From Eggerthella timonensis (GTDB lineage Bacteria > Actinomycetota > Coriobacteriia > Coriobacteriales > Eggerthellaceae), in assembly GCF_900184265.1 (NCBI RefSeq), contig NZ_FXXA01000002.1:3579983-3643982 (forward strand): DNA of 64,000 bases, in the 5' to 3' direction. Below are positions 51,223 through 59,723 of the stretch, in pieces (the first letter of the stretch is position 1; each line of letters starts with the position of its first letter). The position numbers and the translations under genes were made by a program. The notes under the pieces are model-generated. The model did no database searches and was not told the origin of the DNA. It was given only the letters and a program-made list of their open reading frames with translations.

Positions 51223-51249
51223 GAGGGCCGGTCTTGCGACCGGCCCTCC
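51223..51249. terminator. Bidirectional terminator between acyltransferase and rpsA
   Basis: GAGGGCCGGTC (51223-51233), loop TTGC, GACCGGCCCTC (51238-51248), followed by CTATTC on the plus strand and CTTTGC on the minus strand. Confidence 0.8.
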
Positions 51250-51277
51250 TATTCATGCATGGTATTGAAGCTGGACG

Positions 51278-52495
51278 TTACTCCGCAGCCTCGGGAGCGG
51301 CAGCTTCCTCGGCGGGGGCGTCGGCCTTCTCGACCTTCTTCTTGGCCGGCTTCTCCTCAACCTGGATGGACTCGTCCACTTCGATCTCGAAGCCCAGGTC
51401 GGCCGCGGCGGCCTTCATGGACAGGGAGATGCGGCGACGCTCGGGGTTGATCTCCATGACCTTCACCTTCACCTCGTCGCCGGCCTTCACGACCTGAGCC
51501 GGGGTGTCGATGTGGCGCATGGCCATCTCGGAAATGTGCACGAGGCCCTCGATGGACTGGCCGAGCTCGATGAACGCGCCGAACGGCACGATCTTCGTCA
51601 CCTTGCCGTCGACGATGGTGCCCACCGGGTAGCTCTCGACGAGCTTGACCCACGGATCCTCCGTCGTCTGCTTGAGGCCGAGCGAGATGCGCTCACGCTG
51701 CAGATCGACGTCCAGAACCTCGACCTCGACCTCGTCGCCCACCTTGACGACCTCGGACGGATGGTTGACGTGGTTCCAAGACAGCTCGGAGATGTGCACC
51801 AGGCCGTCGATGCCGCCGAGGTCGACGAACGCGCCGAAGTCGACGATCGAGGAGACGGTGCCCTTGAGGCGCATGCCCTTCGAGAGCTTCGCGAGGATCT
51901 CGGCACGCTCGTTCTTGCGGCCTTCCTCGAGCAGCACGCGGCGAGACAGCACGACGTTGTTGCGGTTGCGGTCCATCTCGATGACGCGGGCTTCGATCTC
52001 GGTGCCCAGGTACATGTCGAGGTCCTTGACGCGACGGAGGTCGACCAGCGACGCCGGCAGGAAGCCGCGCAGGCCGATGTCGAGGATGAGGCCGCCCTTG
52101 ACGACTTCGATAACCTCGCCCGTGACCACTTCGCCGGCCTTGAACTTCTCTTCGACGCGAATCCAAGCACGCTCGTACTCGGCACGCTTCTTGGAGAGGA
52201 TCAGGCGACCGTCCTTGTCCTCCTTCTGGAGCACGAGGGCTTCGATCTTCTCGCCCAGCTCGACGATGTCGGACGGATCGGCATCCTTGCGGATGGACAG
52301 CTCGCGCGACGGGATGACGCCCTCGCTCTTGAAGCCGATGTCGACGAGCACCTCGTCGTGCTCGATCTTGACGACCGTGCCGTCGACCAGATCGCCCTCG
52401 TCGAACTCGGTCAGCGTGCCGTCGATCATCGCGTTCATCTGCTCATCGGAGATGTCTTCGAAGTCGATGACGGACGTGTTTTTGATGTCGGTCAA
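51278..52495 (-). CDS. rpsA: 30S ribosomal protein S1
   Basis: 405 residues, four S1 OB-fold domains (about 25-95, 110-175, 195-265, 280-350), the last two showing L-V-H-I-S-E-x-(S/M) and D-E-V-E/K-V-K-V. Four repeats is the actinobacterial/Firmicute type, shorter than the six of E. coli. The C-terminus is Glu/Ala/Lys-rich. The start is the TTG at 52495, with AAAGGGG eight bases upstream; a 5' leader of about 180 bases with a TATACT-type -10 (52663-52670) precedes it. Confidence 0.93.
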   Translation of the reverse strand: MTDIKNTSVIDFEDISDEQMNAMIDGTLTEFDEGDLVDGTVVKIEHDEVLVDIGFKSEGVIPSRELSIRKDADPSDIVELGEKIEALVLQKEDKDGRLILSKKRAEYERAWIRVEEKFKAGEVVTGEVIEVVKGGLILDIGLRGFLPASLVDLRRVKDLDMYLGTEIEARVIEMDRNRNNVVLSRRVLLEEGRKNERAEILAKLSKGMRLKGTVSSIVDFGAFVDLGGIDGLVHISELSWNHVNHPSEVVKVGDEVEVEVLDVDLQRERISLGLKQTTEDPWVKLVESYPVGTIVDGKVTKIVPFGAFIELGQSIEGLVHISEMAMRHIDTPAQVVKAGDEVKVKVMEINPERRRISLSMKAAAADLGFEIEVDESIQVEEKPAKKKVEKADAPAEEAAAPEAAE

Positions 52496-52758
52496 AACGG
52501 ACCCCTTTCAATTCCTACCAATCGGGGACCCTTCGTCATGATTACTTGCTACTTCACCATGTTCGCTTGTGCAAGAAACTTGCCCGTGCAGCGGTGTAAC
52601 AAACATGTCTCGGGGGCCTACATTACAATGCGCTTACAGCTTGTGCGTTATAAGCCATAGTAGTATAGCACAGAGGCCCCGGAGGTCCGCGCTCTTTTTA
52701 ACGAACCCTCACGATAATTCCGATCTCCGCTGAGCTGCGAGAGCGCGCGGTCAATATA

Positions 52759-52831
52759 CGCACATGCACGCTTTTGACAACTAAAACGACCCTATTTGCT
52801 TGCGAACGATTGACAAAAGCGTGCATGTGCG
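52759..52831. repeat. Intergenic inverted-repeat element D
   Basis: Arms 52759-52780 and 52810-52831 (22 bp each) match at 21 of 22 positions, with a 29-base spacer. The arms contain CACATGCACGC/GCGTGCATGTG. It sits between rpsA and perR (52496-52974 holds no gene besides the rpsA leader and perR terminator). Function unknown. Confidence 0.6.
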
Positions 52832-52920
52832 AAGAAGCTCCGTCGGGAAATCCCCGAGCCTCCCCCTCTGCCGGGTCAGCATGCAGAACCGGCCTGTCGA
52901 CCGGGGTCCAGCAGCCCAGA

Positions 52921-52948
52921 AAAAAGCGCGCCGAAGATGGCGCGCTTG
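52921..52948 (-). terminator. Intrinsic terminator of perR
   Basis: Minus strand AAGCGCGCC (52948-52940 region) pairs with GGCGCGCTT and continues into TTTT (52926-52921). Confidence 0.85.
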
Positions 52949-52974
52949 GCATTGCGGGCGAACAGGCTGACGGA

Positions 52975-53385
52975 CTACCCCTTCGCCTGGCACTCCGCGC
53001 ATACGCCGTCGAAGATGATCTCGTGGTGCTCGATGGTGAAGCCGTGGGCGTCGGACACGTACGACGCGATGTCGTGCTGGTAGGGCATATCGATGTCGAA
53101 CACGCCGCCGCACACGCGGCACTTCGCATGGTAATGCGGCTTGTTGAGGAAATCGTAGCGGTCGGCGCCGTTGGGAACCTCCACGCGCAGCACCTCGCCG
53201 CGGTTCGCCAGCACCCCGAGGTTGCGGTACACCGTGGCGCGCGAGATGTTGGGATGACGCTCGCGCACCACCTCGTACACGTCGGCCGAGGTCGGATGGT
53301 TATGCAGCGACTGCACCGCCTCCAAGACGAGCGCTCGCTGAATGGTGTTGCGCGTCGTCGCGCGCTCTGCAGTTTCCGTAGCCAT
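52975..53385 (-). CDS. Fur-family regulator, PerR-like
   Basis: 136 residues from the ATG at 53385 (GACAGG six bases upstream; longer starts lack a ribosome-binding site). The N-terminal winged helix has N-I-S-R-A-T-V-Y-R-N-L. Structural zinc Cys pairs are C-R-V-C-G-G near residue 90 and C-A-E-C near the end. The regulatory site reads H-P-T-S-A-D (His37-type), D-R-Y-D and H-Y-H, with an Asp instead of Glu at the Fur/PerR switch position, so PerR-type peroxide sensing is favoured. No catalase or ferritin is adjacent. An AT-rich stretch 53419-53447 could hold its own box. Confidence 0.88.
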   Translation of the reverse strand: MATETAERATTRNTIQRALVLEAVQSLHNHPTSADVYEVVRERHPNISRATVYRNLGVLANRGEVLRVEVPNGADRYDFLNKPHYHAKCRVCGGVFDIDMPYQHDIASYVSDAHGFTIEHHEIIFDGVCAECQAKG

Positions 53386-53570
53386 GAGCATCCTGTCGTT
53401 CGCATATCTAACCATACTGTTGATTAATTAGGATTATATATCATTAGCATGAAATGGCAAGGTACCGCGTCGAACGGCACCTTGCCTCCCGCGAACGTCC
53501 ACATCCCCCGCCCTGCCCGCGTCCAAACGCACGACACGCGGGAGAAGGAGGCCTCAGGCCAGCCCCCCCC

Positions 53571-53909
53571 TTACAGCGCTTCCGAACCGCGCTCGCCGGT
53601 ACGTATGCGGACGACGTCCTCCACCGGGAAGATGAAGATCTTGCCGTCTCCCACCTCGCCGGTGCGCGCCGTGGCGCGGATGAGGTCGACGAGCGGGCCC
53701 GCCTCCGCGTCGTCCACTACGAGCTCGAACTTCACCTTGGGAATCATGTTCAGCATGATCTCGGTGCCGCGGTAGTGCTCCTTCCACCCATGCTGCTTGC
53801 CGCAGCCTTGCACCTGCGAGATGGTCATGCCCGACACCTGCGCGGCGAACAGCGCTTCTTTGAGCGGCTCGAGCTTCTCGGGTCGCACGATAGCCGTGAT
53901 CTTCTTCAT
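53571..53909 (-). CDS. glnK: PII nitrogen regulatory protein (GlnK-type)
   Basis: 112 residues. Signals 2-oxoglutarate and ATP/ADP status and plugs the ammonium channel. Typical V-x-G-x-G-(R/K)-Q, G-D-G-K-I-F-(V/I) and V-V-R-I-R-T-G-E are present. In the T-loop, Y-R-G-T-E is followed by Ile where Tyr51 (uridylylation site of enteric PII) is expected. Regulation must therefore work by nucleotide and 2-oxoglutarate binding. 13 bases after amtB, so co-transcribed. Confidence 0.92.
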   Translation of the reverse strand: MKKITAIVRPEKLEPLKEALFAAQVSGMTISQVQGCGKQHGWKEHYRGTEIMLNMIPKVKFELVVDDAEAGPLVDLIRATARTGEVGDGKIFIFPVEDVVRIRTGERGSEAL

Positions 53910-53922
53910 GCTCGCTCCTTTC

Positions 53923-55203
53923 CTAGTCGAGGCCCACGTAGGCCGGGTACGCGCTCTCGCCGTGAGCCGCCACGTCGAGGCCCTGCGCTTCCTCGGCCTC
54001 GCTCACGCGCAGGCTGCCCTTGAAGCATGCCTTCACGACGAAGCCCAGCACCACGTCGAGCACGCCCACGAACACGACCGTCACGAGGATGCCGAGCACC
54101 TGAGCGCCCAGCAACGCGGGATCACCCGTGTAGAAAAGGCCGCCGCGATCGGTCCACGAAAGCTCGGGCACGCAGAACAGTCCGGTGAGAACGCCGCCCG
54201 CGATGCCGCCGATCGCATGGATGCCGAAGGCGTCGAGCGCGTCGTCGTAGCCGAGCTTCCGCTTGAGGAGCGACACGGCGAAGTAGCACACGGGCGACAC
54301 GACGAGGCCCATGACCACCGCAGCCCACGGCTCCACGAAGCCCGCCGCCGGCGTGATGACCACGAGGCCGGCCACCAGCCCCGTCGCCGCGCCCACGAGC
54401 GTGGGCTTGCCCGCGCGCGCACGCTCGGTGAGCATCCACGACACGAGCCCTGCGCCCGACGCCACCACGGTGTTCACCAGCGCGAGCGCCGCCACGCCGT
54501 CGGGGGCGAACTCGGAGCCCGCATTGAAGCCGAACCAGCCGAACCACAAAAGCGTGGCGCCCAACGCGACGAACGGCACGTTGTGGGGACGGTAACTCAC
54601 CAGGCCGAACCCGCGCCGCTTGCCTGCGATCAGGCAAAGGATGAGGCCCGTGAGGCCGGACGAGATGTGCACCACGTCGCCGCCCGCGAAATCGAGCGCT
54701 CCGATGGTGTCGCCCACGAGGCTGCCCTCGCCGCCCCATACCATGTGCGCGAGCGGCGGGTACACCACCACGGTCCACACGGCCACGAACGCGCACACCG
54801 CGCCGAACTTCACGCGACCGGCCACCGCACCCGTGATGATGGCCGTGGTGATCATGCAGAACGCCAGCTGAAACACCACGTCGGCCATCGCGGGATACGC
54901 GCCGTGACTCAGCGCTTCGGGCGCCTCGCTCGTGATGTCGATCACGAGCCCTTGCAGGCCTATCTGATCGAAGCCCCCGAAGAACGGAATCGAGCCGTCG
55001 CCACCGTACGCGAACGACCAGCCGCACACCGTCCACGTGATGCCGACGATGCCGAGCACCGCAAACGACATGATCATCGTGCTCACGACGTTCTTACGGC
55101 GGCTCAAGCCCCCGTAGAAGAACGCCAGACCCGGCGTCATCAGCAGGACGAGCATCGCGCAAACGATCATGAAGCCCGTCGACCCTGTGTCAAACATATG
55201 CAT
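53923..55203 (-). CDS. amtB: Ammonium transporter AmtB
   Basis: 426 residues, 11 TM helices without a long signal sequence. Signature stretches are L-M-T-P-G-L-A-F-F-Y-G-G, V-V-Y-P-P-L-A-H-M-V-W, and I-H-A-I-G-G-I-A-G-G-V with the second channel His. It moves ammonium inward and is controlled by the PII protein encoded downstream. AGGAGGTAGATGC precedes the ATG. Confidence 0.94.
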   Translation of the reverse strand: MHMFDTGSTGFMIVCAMLVLLMTPGLAFFYGGLSRRKNVVSTMIMSFAVLGIVGITWTVCGWSFAYGGDGSIPFFGGFDQIGLQGLVIDITSEAPEALSHGAYPAMADVVFQLAFCMITTAIITGAVAGRVKFGAVCAFVAVWTVVVYPPLAHMVWGGEGSLVGDTIGALDFAGGDVVHISSGLTGLILCLIAGKRRGFGLVSYRPHNVPFVALGATLLWFGWFGFNAGSEFAPDGVAALALVNTVVASGAGLVSWMLTERARAGKPTLVGAATGLVAGLVVITPAAGFVEPWAAVVMGLVVSPVCYFAVSLLKRKLGYDDALDAFGIHAIGGIAGGVLTGLFCVPELSWTDRGGLFYTGDPALLGAQVLGILVTVVFVGVLDVVLGFVVKACFKGSLRVSEAEEAQGLDVAAHGESAYPAYVGLD

Positions 55204-55300
55204 CTACCTCCTTGAAAATCGCACGTCCCATCGGTTACGCTTCGATGATCCCATGCTTTGACCTGGTGTTGAGTCACATCTGCCACTGTTAACACGCCGG

Positions 55301-55348
55301 GAAACGTCTTGTAACAAACACGAAGCGGCCGCGTTACAATAAGGAAAC
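55301..55348. promoter_or_regulatory. GlnR-like GTNAC/GAAAC motifs upstream of amtB
   Basis: GTTAC-n6-GAAAC at 55333-55348 fits the half-box of actinobacterial GlnR; a second pair, GAAAC-n5-GTAAC, is at 55301-55315. They lie between amtB and the divergent GNAT gene, where nitrogen control would be expected. A GlnR gene is not in the window, so this is tentative. Confidence 0.3.
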
Positions 55349-55384
55349 ACGCACGACCGCCCCACCCGCGAAAGGTTGCCTTCC

Positions 55385-55900
55385 ATGAGCATCGCATTCG
55401 ACGCCGTTCGAACCGCCGACGATCGACAGCGCCTCGCCGCGCTGGCCGACGAGATCTGGCACGAGTACTGGCCCGCCCTCATCGGCGACGCGCAAACCGA
55501 CTACATGGTGGAGAACTTTCAAAGCCTCGGCGCCATCGAGCGCGACCTGCGCGAGCACGCCTACGAGTACTGGTTCCTGCGCGCCGAGGACGACGGGCGC
55601 ATCGTGGGGTACACGGGGGGCCGCGCGGAGCCCGAGACGAACCGCTACTTCATCTCGAAGGTGTACCTGCGGGCCGAGGAACGCGGCAAGGGCTTCGCCT
55701 CGCAGGCCATCGCCTTCTACGAGCGGCTGTGCCACGAGCGCGGCCTCGAAGCGATGTACCTCACGGTGAACAAGCACAACGACCTCGGCATCCGCGCCTA
55801 CCTCGGCAAGGGATTCGAAACCATCGACGCTGTGGAAACCGACATCGGCAACGGCTTCGTCATGGACGACTTCATCATGGAGAAACGGCTCGCGCGCTAG
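55385..55900 (+). CDS. GNAT family N-acetyltransferase
   Basis: 171 residues. Motif A is V-Y-L-R-A-E-E-R-G-K-G-F-A near residues 98-110, with L-T-V-N-K-H-N near 130 and G-F-E-T-I near 148. GCGAAAGGTTGCCTTCC precedes the ATG. Divergent from amtB. Substrate unknown. Confidence 0.85.
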   Translation: MSIAFDAVRTADDRQRLAALADEIWHEYWPALIGDAQTDYMVENFQSLGAIERDLREHAYEYWFLRAEDDGRIVGYTGGRAEPETNRYFISKVYLRAEERGKGFASQAIAFYERLCHERGLEAMYLTVNKHNDLGIRAYLGKGFETIDAVETDIGNGFVMDDFIMEKRLAR

Positions 55901-56098
55901 CGCATGCTTGCCAGTCCCTTGCGCCGACGATACCTTCACGCAGAGACTCCCGCGGCGAAGAGACGTAGCACCGTGCAAGCCCCGGATGAGGACGGGCTTC
56001 TTCAACCCTTGGTTTAACCGCCTGATCAGGTCGAACCGCACTCGCCAAGCGGTGTATGATCGACGAACCCGCTCAATATTCGTGAAAGGTGCAGTCGT

Positions 56099-56272
56099 AT
56101 GGGAAAGTTCGTGATCAGGACCACCGACGCAGGATGCCACTTCGTGCTGAAGGCCGACAACGGCGAGGTCATCGCCACATCGCAGGTGTACACGACGAAG
56201 GAATCTTGCAAGAAAGGCATCGAGAGCGTCAAGAAGAACGCCCCTGAAGCAACCGTGGTGGAAGAGGACTAA
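56099..56272 (+). CDS. DUF1508 (YegP-like) small protein
   Basis: 57 residues. One DUF1508 repeat: G-K-F-V-I-R-T-T-D-A-G-C-H-F-V-L-K-A-D-N-G-E-V-I is followed by S-Q-V-Y and C-K-K-G-I-E-S-V-K-K-N-A (given here as separated key residues). GTGAAAGGTGCAGTCGT precedes the ATG. Too short for many gene callers. Function unknown. Confidence 0.85.
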   Translation: MGKFVIRTTDAGCHFVLKADNGEVIATSQVYTTKESCKKGIESVKKNAPEATVVEED

Positions 56273-56280
56273 AAGACAGA

Positions 56281-56314
56281 ATGTCCCAAATGGGGACTGT
56301 CCCCATTTGGGACC
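56281..56314. repeat. REP-like palindrome, copy 2
   Basis: Arms ATGTCCCAAATGGGGAC (56281-56297) and GTCCCCATTTGGGAC (56299-56313) around one base. The same unit as at 19469-19503, with the left arm here perfect. It lies between convergent DUF1508 and PiT genes. Confidence 0.8.
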
Positions 56315-56315
56315 T

Positions 56316-57368
56316 TTAGAACAGCATCAGGAACAGGTGCGTGAAGGCGAAGGCCAGGAGGCCGCAACCGGGGAACGTGAGTATCCAGGTGAGCACCATC
56401 CTGCCGGCCAGACCCCACTTCACCGTGCGGATGCTCTTCTCGGCACCCACTCCCATGATGGCGGTGGTCTTCGTGTGGGTGGTGGATACGGGCATGCCGG
56501 TGAACGTGGCCAGGCCGATGCAGAAGCAGGCCGACAGGCACGCGGCGAAGCCCTGGTACTGCTCCATCTTCACCATGTTCATGCCCACGGACTTGATGAT
56601 CTTCTTGCCGCCCACGGCCGTGCCCAGCGCCATCGTGGCCGACACGAGGATGATCAGCCAGAACGGGAACTCCACGTTCGAGTCCACCGCGCCGCTCATG
56701 CCGATCATGATGCCCAGCATACACAGCGACAAAAACTTCTGGCCGTCCTGTGCGCCGTGGAGCACGGCCACGCCCGCGCCCGAGATGATCTGCGCCCACT
56801 TGAAGAACGAGTTCGCCTTCGCGCGGCTGAGATGCCAGCACAGCTTCTTGATGAGCCGGGTGAACAGCCATCCGGTGCCGAATCCCAAAAACGTGGAGAT
56901 GACCAGGCCGTAAATGACCTTCATCCACTCGTCGCCGTTCACGCCCGCCAGGCCGCCCTGCAGGGCGATGGCAGCTCCGGTGATGCCGGCGATGAGCGAA
57001 TGGCTCTGCGACGTGGGGATGCCGAAGTACCATGCCGCCACGCCCCACACGATGATGGCTACCATGGCGGCGGCCAGCGCGATGAGCGCCGCGTGGTTAT
57101 CGCCGCCGAAATCGACCATCTTGAAGATGGTCAGCGCCACGGCCGACGACACAGCGGTGATGGCAGCGAGACCCACGAAGTTGCAGACCGCCGCCATCGC
57201 GATGGCAGGACCCGGCCTCATGGCCTTCGTCCCCACCACGGTGGCGATCGCGTTAGGAGCGTCGGTCGCGCCGTTCACCACGGTCGCGCCGAGCGTCAGA
57301 ACAACGATGAGGGCGAGTACCGGATCGCCCATGAGCGCCCCGACGAACGCCCCTAAATCATAGCTCAT
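56316..57368 (-). CDS. PiT-family inorganic phosphate transporter
   Basis: 350 residues, about 10 TM helices, PHO-4/PiT family. The paired signature motifs are G-A-T-D-A-P-N-A-I-A-T-V-V-G-T near residues 33-47 and, in the second half, a G-A-Q-D-G-Q-K counterpart plus V-S-T-T-H-T-K. It imports phosphate (or metal-phosphate) with protons or Na+. The start at 57368 has GGAGGAAACCGGC upstream. No PhoU-like partner gene is adjacent. Confidence 0.92.
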   Translation of the reverse strand: MSYDLGAFVGALMGDPVLALIVVLTLGATVVNGATDAPNAIATVVGTKAMRPGPAIAMAAVCNFVGLAAITAVSSAVALTIFKMVDFGGDNHAALIALAAAMVAIIVWGVAAWYFGIPTSQSHSLIAGITGAAIALQGGLAGVNGDEWMKVIYGLVISTFLGFGTGWLFTRLIKKLCWHLSRAKANSFFKWAQIISGAGVAVLHGAQDGQKFLSLCMLGIMIGMSGAVDSNVEFPFWLIILVSATMALGTAVGGKKIIKSVGMNMVKMEQYQGFAACLSACFCIGLATFTGMPVSTTHTKTTAIMGVGAEKSIRTVKWGLAGRMVLTWILTFPGCGLLAFAFTHLFLMLF

Positions 57369-57511
57369 GCCGGTTTCCTCCACACCCGATCGCTCAAGAC
57401 AAAGCACTCGGAGAAATGATAGTGATGAAATGTCAGGATTGGGCAACGAAAAGATCAAGTTTAGGTAAAATCGCTCGTCGCACGCCCGAAAGCATCCGGC
57501 TGAATGTAAAG

Positions 57512-57542
57512 AAAAGCGCCGCCCGCGCGGTGCGGGCGGCGC
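57512..57542 (-). terminator. Intrinsic terminator of the dxs operon
   Basis: Minus strand GCGCCGCCCGC and GCGGGCGGCGC form an 11-bp stem, followed by TTTTCTTT. It closes the six-gene minus-strand operon. Confidence 0.88.
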
Positions 57543-57566
57543 TGGAAGGTCGAGCAGAATGCAGCC

Positions 57567-59444
57567 TCAGCGAGCGAGACGCTGCTCTACGGCATCGGCA
57601 ATGCCTTCCGCATCAAGGCCGAGGTCGTGCAGCAGCTGGTTCGAGGAGCCTTGGGGCACGAACGTATCGGGAATGCCCAGCGTCAGCGCCGAGACGGCGG
57701 CTCCTTGACGAGCCAGCTCGTTCAGCACGCCTTCGCCCACGCCGCCGGAAATGATGCCGCCCTCCACCGTCACGACGAGCTTCGTCTGCGCCGCGCGGGC
57801 GATCTCGTCCTCGTCGAGCGGCTTGACCCAGCGCATGTCCACCACGCGCGCGTCGATGCCGCGCACGGCGAGCAGCGCCGCCGCTTCCTTGGCGCGCGAC
57901 ACCATGCGTCCGAACGCGAGGATGGCCACGTCGTCGCCTTCGCGGATCACGCGCGCCCTCCCCTCTTCCAGCACGTGCGGCTCGTCAGGCAGCGCGACGC
58001 CTTCGGCCGCCCCGCGCGGATAGCGGATGGCGAAGGGGCCGCCCAGCTCGAGCGCCGTATGCAACGCATGTACGAGCTCGGCTTCGTCAGAGGGGGCAAG
58101 CACCCGCATATGCGGGATCATGCGCATGTAGGCGAGATCGAACATGCCGTGGTGCGTGGGGCCGTCCTCGCCCACGATGCCGGCACGGTCGATGGCGAAC
58201 ACCACGTCGAGATTCGGCAGAGCGTTGTTGATGATCACCTGGTCGATGGCGCGCTGGAGGAACGTGGAGTACAGGGCCACGACCGGCTTCATGCCGCCCG
58301 TCGCCAAACCGCTGGCCAGGCCCACCGCATGTTCCTCGGCGATGCCGGCGTCCACGAAACGCTCGGGGAACTCCTCGGCGAACGCGTCGAGACCCGTGCC
58401 GCCCTTCATGGCTGCCGTAATGGCCACGATGCGATCATCGCGACGAGCCTCGGCGGCCAACGCCTTGCCGAACACGCTCGTGTACGAAGGCACGGCGGAC
58501 GGCTTCTTTTTCACATCCCCCGTGGCGATTTCGAACGGCGCGATGCCATGGAACTTCTCAGGGTTCTGCACCGCGGGCGCGTAGCCCGCGCCCTTGCGCG
58601 TGACCACGTGCATGAGCACGGGCACGTCGGTGTGCAGCACGGTTGCCAACGTCTCCTTGAGCAGACCGATATCGTGACCGTCGATGGGCGCCGTGCAGAT
58701 GATGCCGAGCTGCTCGAAGATCATCGTGCGCGGGATGACGAACTGCTTCATCGACTCTTTCATGTTGCGCCCGAAGTTCGCCAACGCGTTGCCGAATGCG
58801 CCGCTGCTTTCGAGCGCCTCCTGCACGGAGTCGCGGGTCTGGCGGTACTGCGGGGTGGCGCGCATGTAGCCGAGATGCTTCATGAGCGCGCCCACGTTGC
58901 GCGAGATGGACATCTCGTTGTCGTTGAGGATGATCACCATGGGCGTCTGAGCTTGGCCGATGTGATTGAGCGCCTCGAACGCCATGCCGCCCGACAGGGC
59001 CGCATCGCCGATGACGGCCACGATCTTCTCGTCGCTGCCGCGCAGCTCGCGCGCCTCGGCCAAGCCGAGCGCCACCGACAGGGAGTCGGAGGCATGGCCG
59101 GACGGGTGCACGTCGTAAGGGCTCTCGTCGGGCTTCGGGAAGCCGGACAGACCGCCGTACGTGCGCAATGTGCGAAACTCGTCGAGGCGCCCGGTGATCA
59201 GCTTGTGCGCGTAGGCCTGGTGGCCCACGTCGAACACGATCTTGTCGTGCGGGCAGTCCATCATGCTGTGCACGGCCAGGATGATCTCCACCGCGCCGAG
59301 CGACGAAGCCACATGCCCGCCCGTTTCGGACGCTGTCGTGATGATCTCCTCGCGCACTTCCTGCGCGAGGATGGACAGCTCCTCGTTCGTAAGCAGCTTC
59401 AGGTCGGCAGGGGACGACACCATATCGAGAATACGCTTATCCAT
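57567..59444 (-). CDS. dxs: 1-deoxy-D-xylulose-5-phosphate synthase
   Basis: 625 residues. First enzyme of the MEP isoprenoid pathway (pyruvate plus glyceraldehyde 3-phosphate). Thiamine-diphosphate motif G-D-A-A-L-S-G-G-M-A near residues 147-156 and N-D-N-E-M-S-I; H-x-A-Y/ G-H-Q-A-Y near 77; E-D-G-P-T-H-H-G near 430. The ATG at 59444 is chosen because TAAGG lies six bases upstream. It is last in the acc-nusB-xseB operon. An ispA gene, usual here, is missing. Confidence 0.94.
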   Translation of the reverse strand: MDKRILDMVSSPADLKLLTNEELSILAQEVREEIITTASETGGHVASSLGAVEIILAVHSMMDCPHDKIVFDVGHQAYAHKLITGRLDEFRTLRTYGGLSGFPKPDESPYDVHPSGHASDSLSVALGLAEARELRGSDEKIVAVIGDAALSGGMAFEALNHIGQAQTPMVIILNDNEMSISRNVGALMKHLGYMRATPQYRQTRDSVQEALESSGAFGNALANFGRNMKESMKQFVIPRTMIFEQLGIICTAPIDGHDIGLLKETLATVLHTDVPVLMHVVTRKGAGYAPAVQNPEKFHGIAPFEIATGDVKKKPSAVPSYTSVFGKALAAEARRDDRIVAITAAMKGGTGLDAFAEEFPERFVDAGIAEEHAVGLASGLATGGMKPVVALYSTFLQRAIDQVIINNALPNLDVVFAIDRAGIVGEDGPTHHGMFDLAYMRMIPHMRVLAPSDEAELVHALHTALELGGPFAIRYPRGAAEGVALPDEPHVLEEGRARVIREGDDVAILAFGRMVSRAKEAAALLAVRGIDARVVDMRWVKPLDEDEIARAAQTKLVVTVEGGIISGGVGEGVLNELARQGAAVSALTLGIPDTFVPQGSSNQLLHDLGLDAEGIADAVEQRLAR

Positions 59445-59462
59445 ATGCATCCTTACCAGGGG

Positions 59463-59723
59463 CTACGCCGAAACCGGCGCACCCGTCTCCTGTGCGGGCG
59501 CATCGTCGGACGGCTCGTCCGACACCTCGTCCGCTCCCTCGACGCTCTGTTGCGTTTCGATATTCTCCTCGAGCAGGTCGCTGGCGCGCAGCCCGAGCCC
59601 TACCGCCTCTTCGTACAGGGCGAGCGCATCGTCGAGCGCCAACTCGTCGTCGCTCACCGCGTCGACGATCTCGTCGAGGCGGGTTTTCACCGCCTCGAAG
59701 CTATCATACGACTCAAGCGCCAT
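59463..59723 (-). CDS. xseB: Exodeoxyribonuclease VII small subunit
   Basis: 86 residues. Small subunit: F-E-A-V-K-T-R-L-D-E-I-V near the N-terminus, L-A-L-D-D-A-L-A-L-Y-E-E-A-V and an acidic tail. GGAAGGAGAGCTCTCCC precedes the ATG. It overlaps nusB by 11 bases. The large subunit gene xseA, usually adjacent, is not here. Confidence 0.88.
   Translation of the reverse strand: MALESYDSFEAVKTRLDEIVDAVSDDELALDDALALYEEAVGLGLRASDLLEENIETQQSVEGADEVSDEPSDDAPAQETGAPVSA

Noticed and set aside
52496-52690. Possible regulatory RNA in the rpsA leader
   Set aside because: Only a promoter-like TATACT and a modest leader are visible; no recognisable riboswitch or S1-specific motif.
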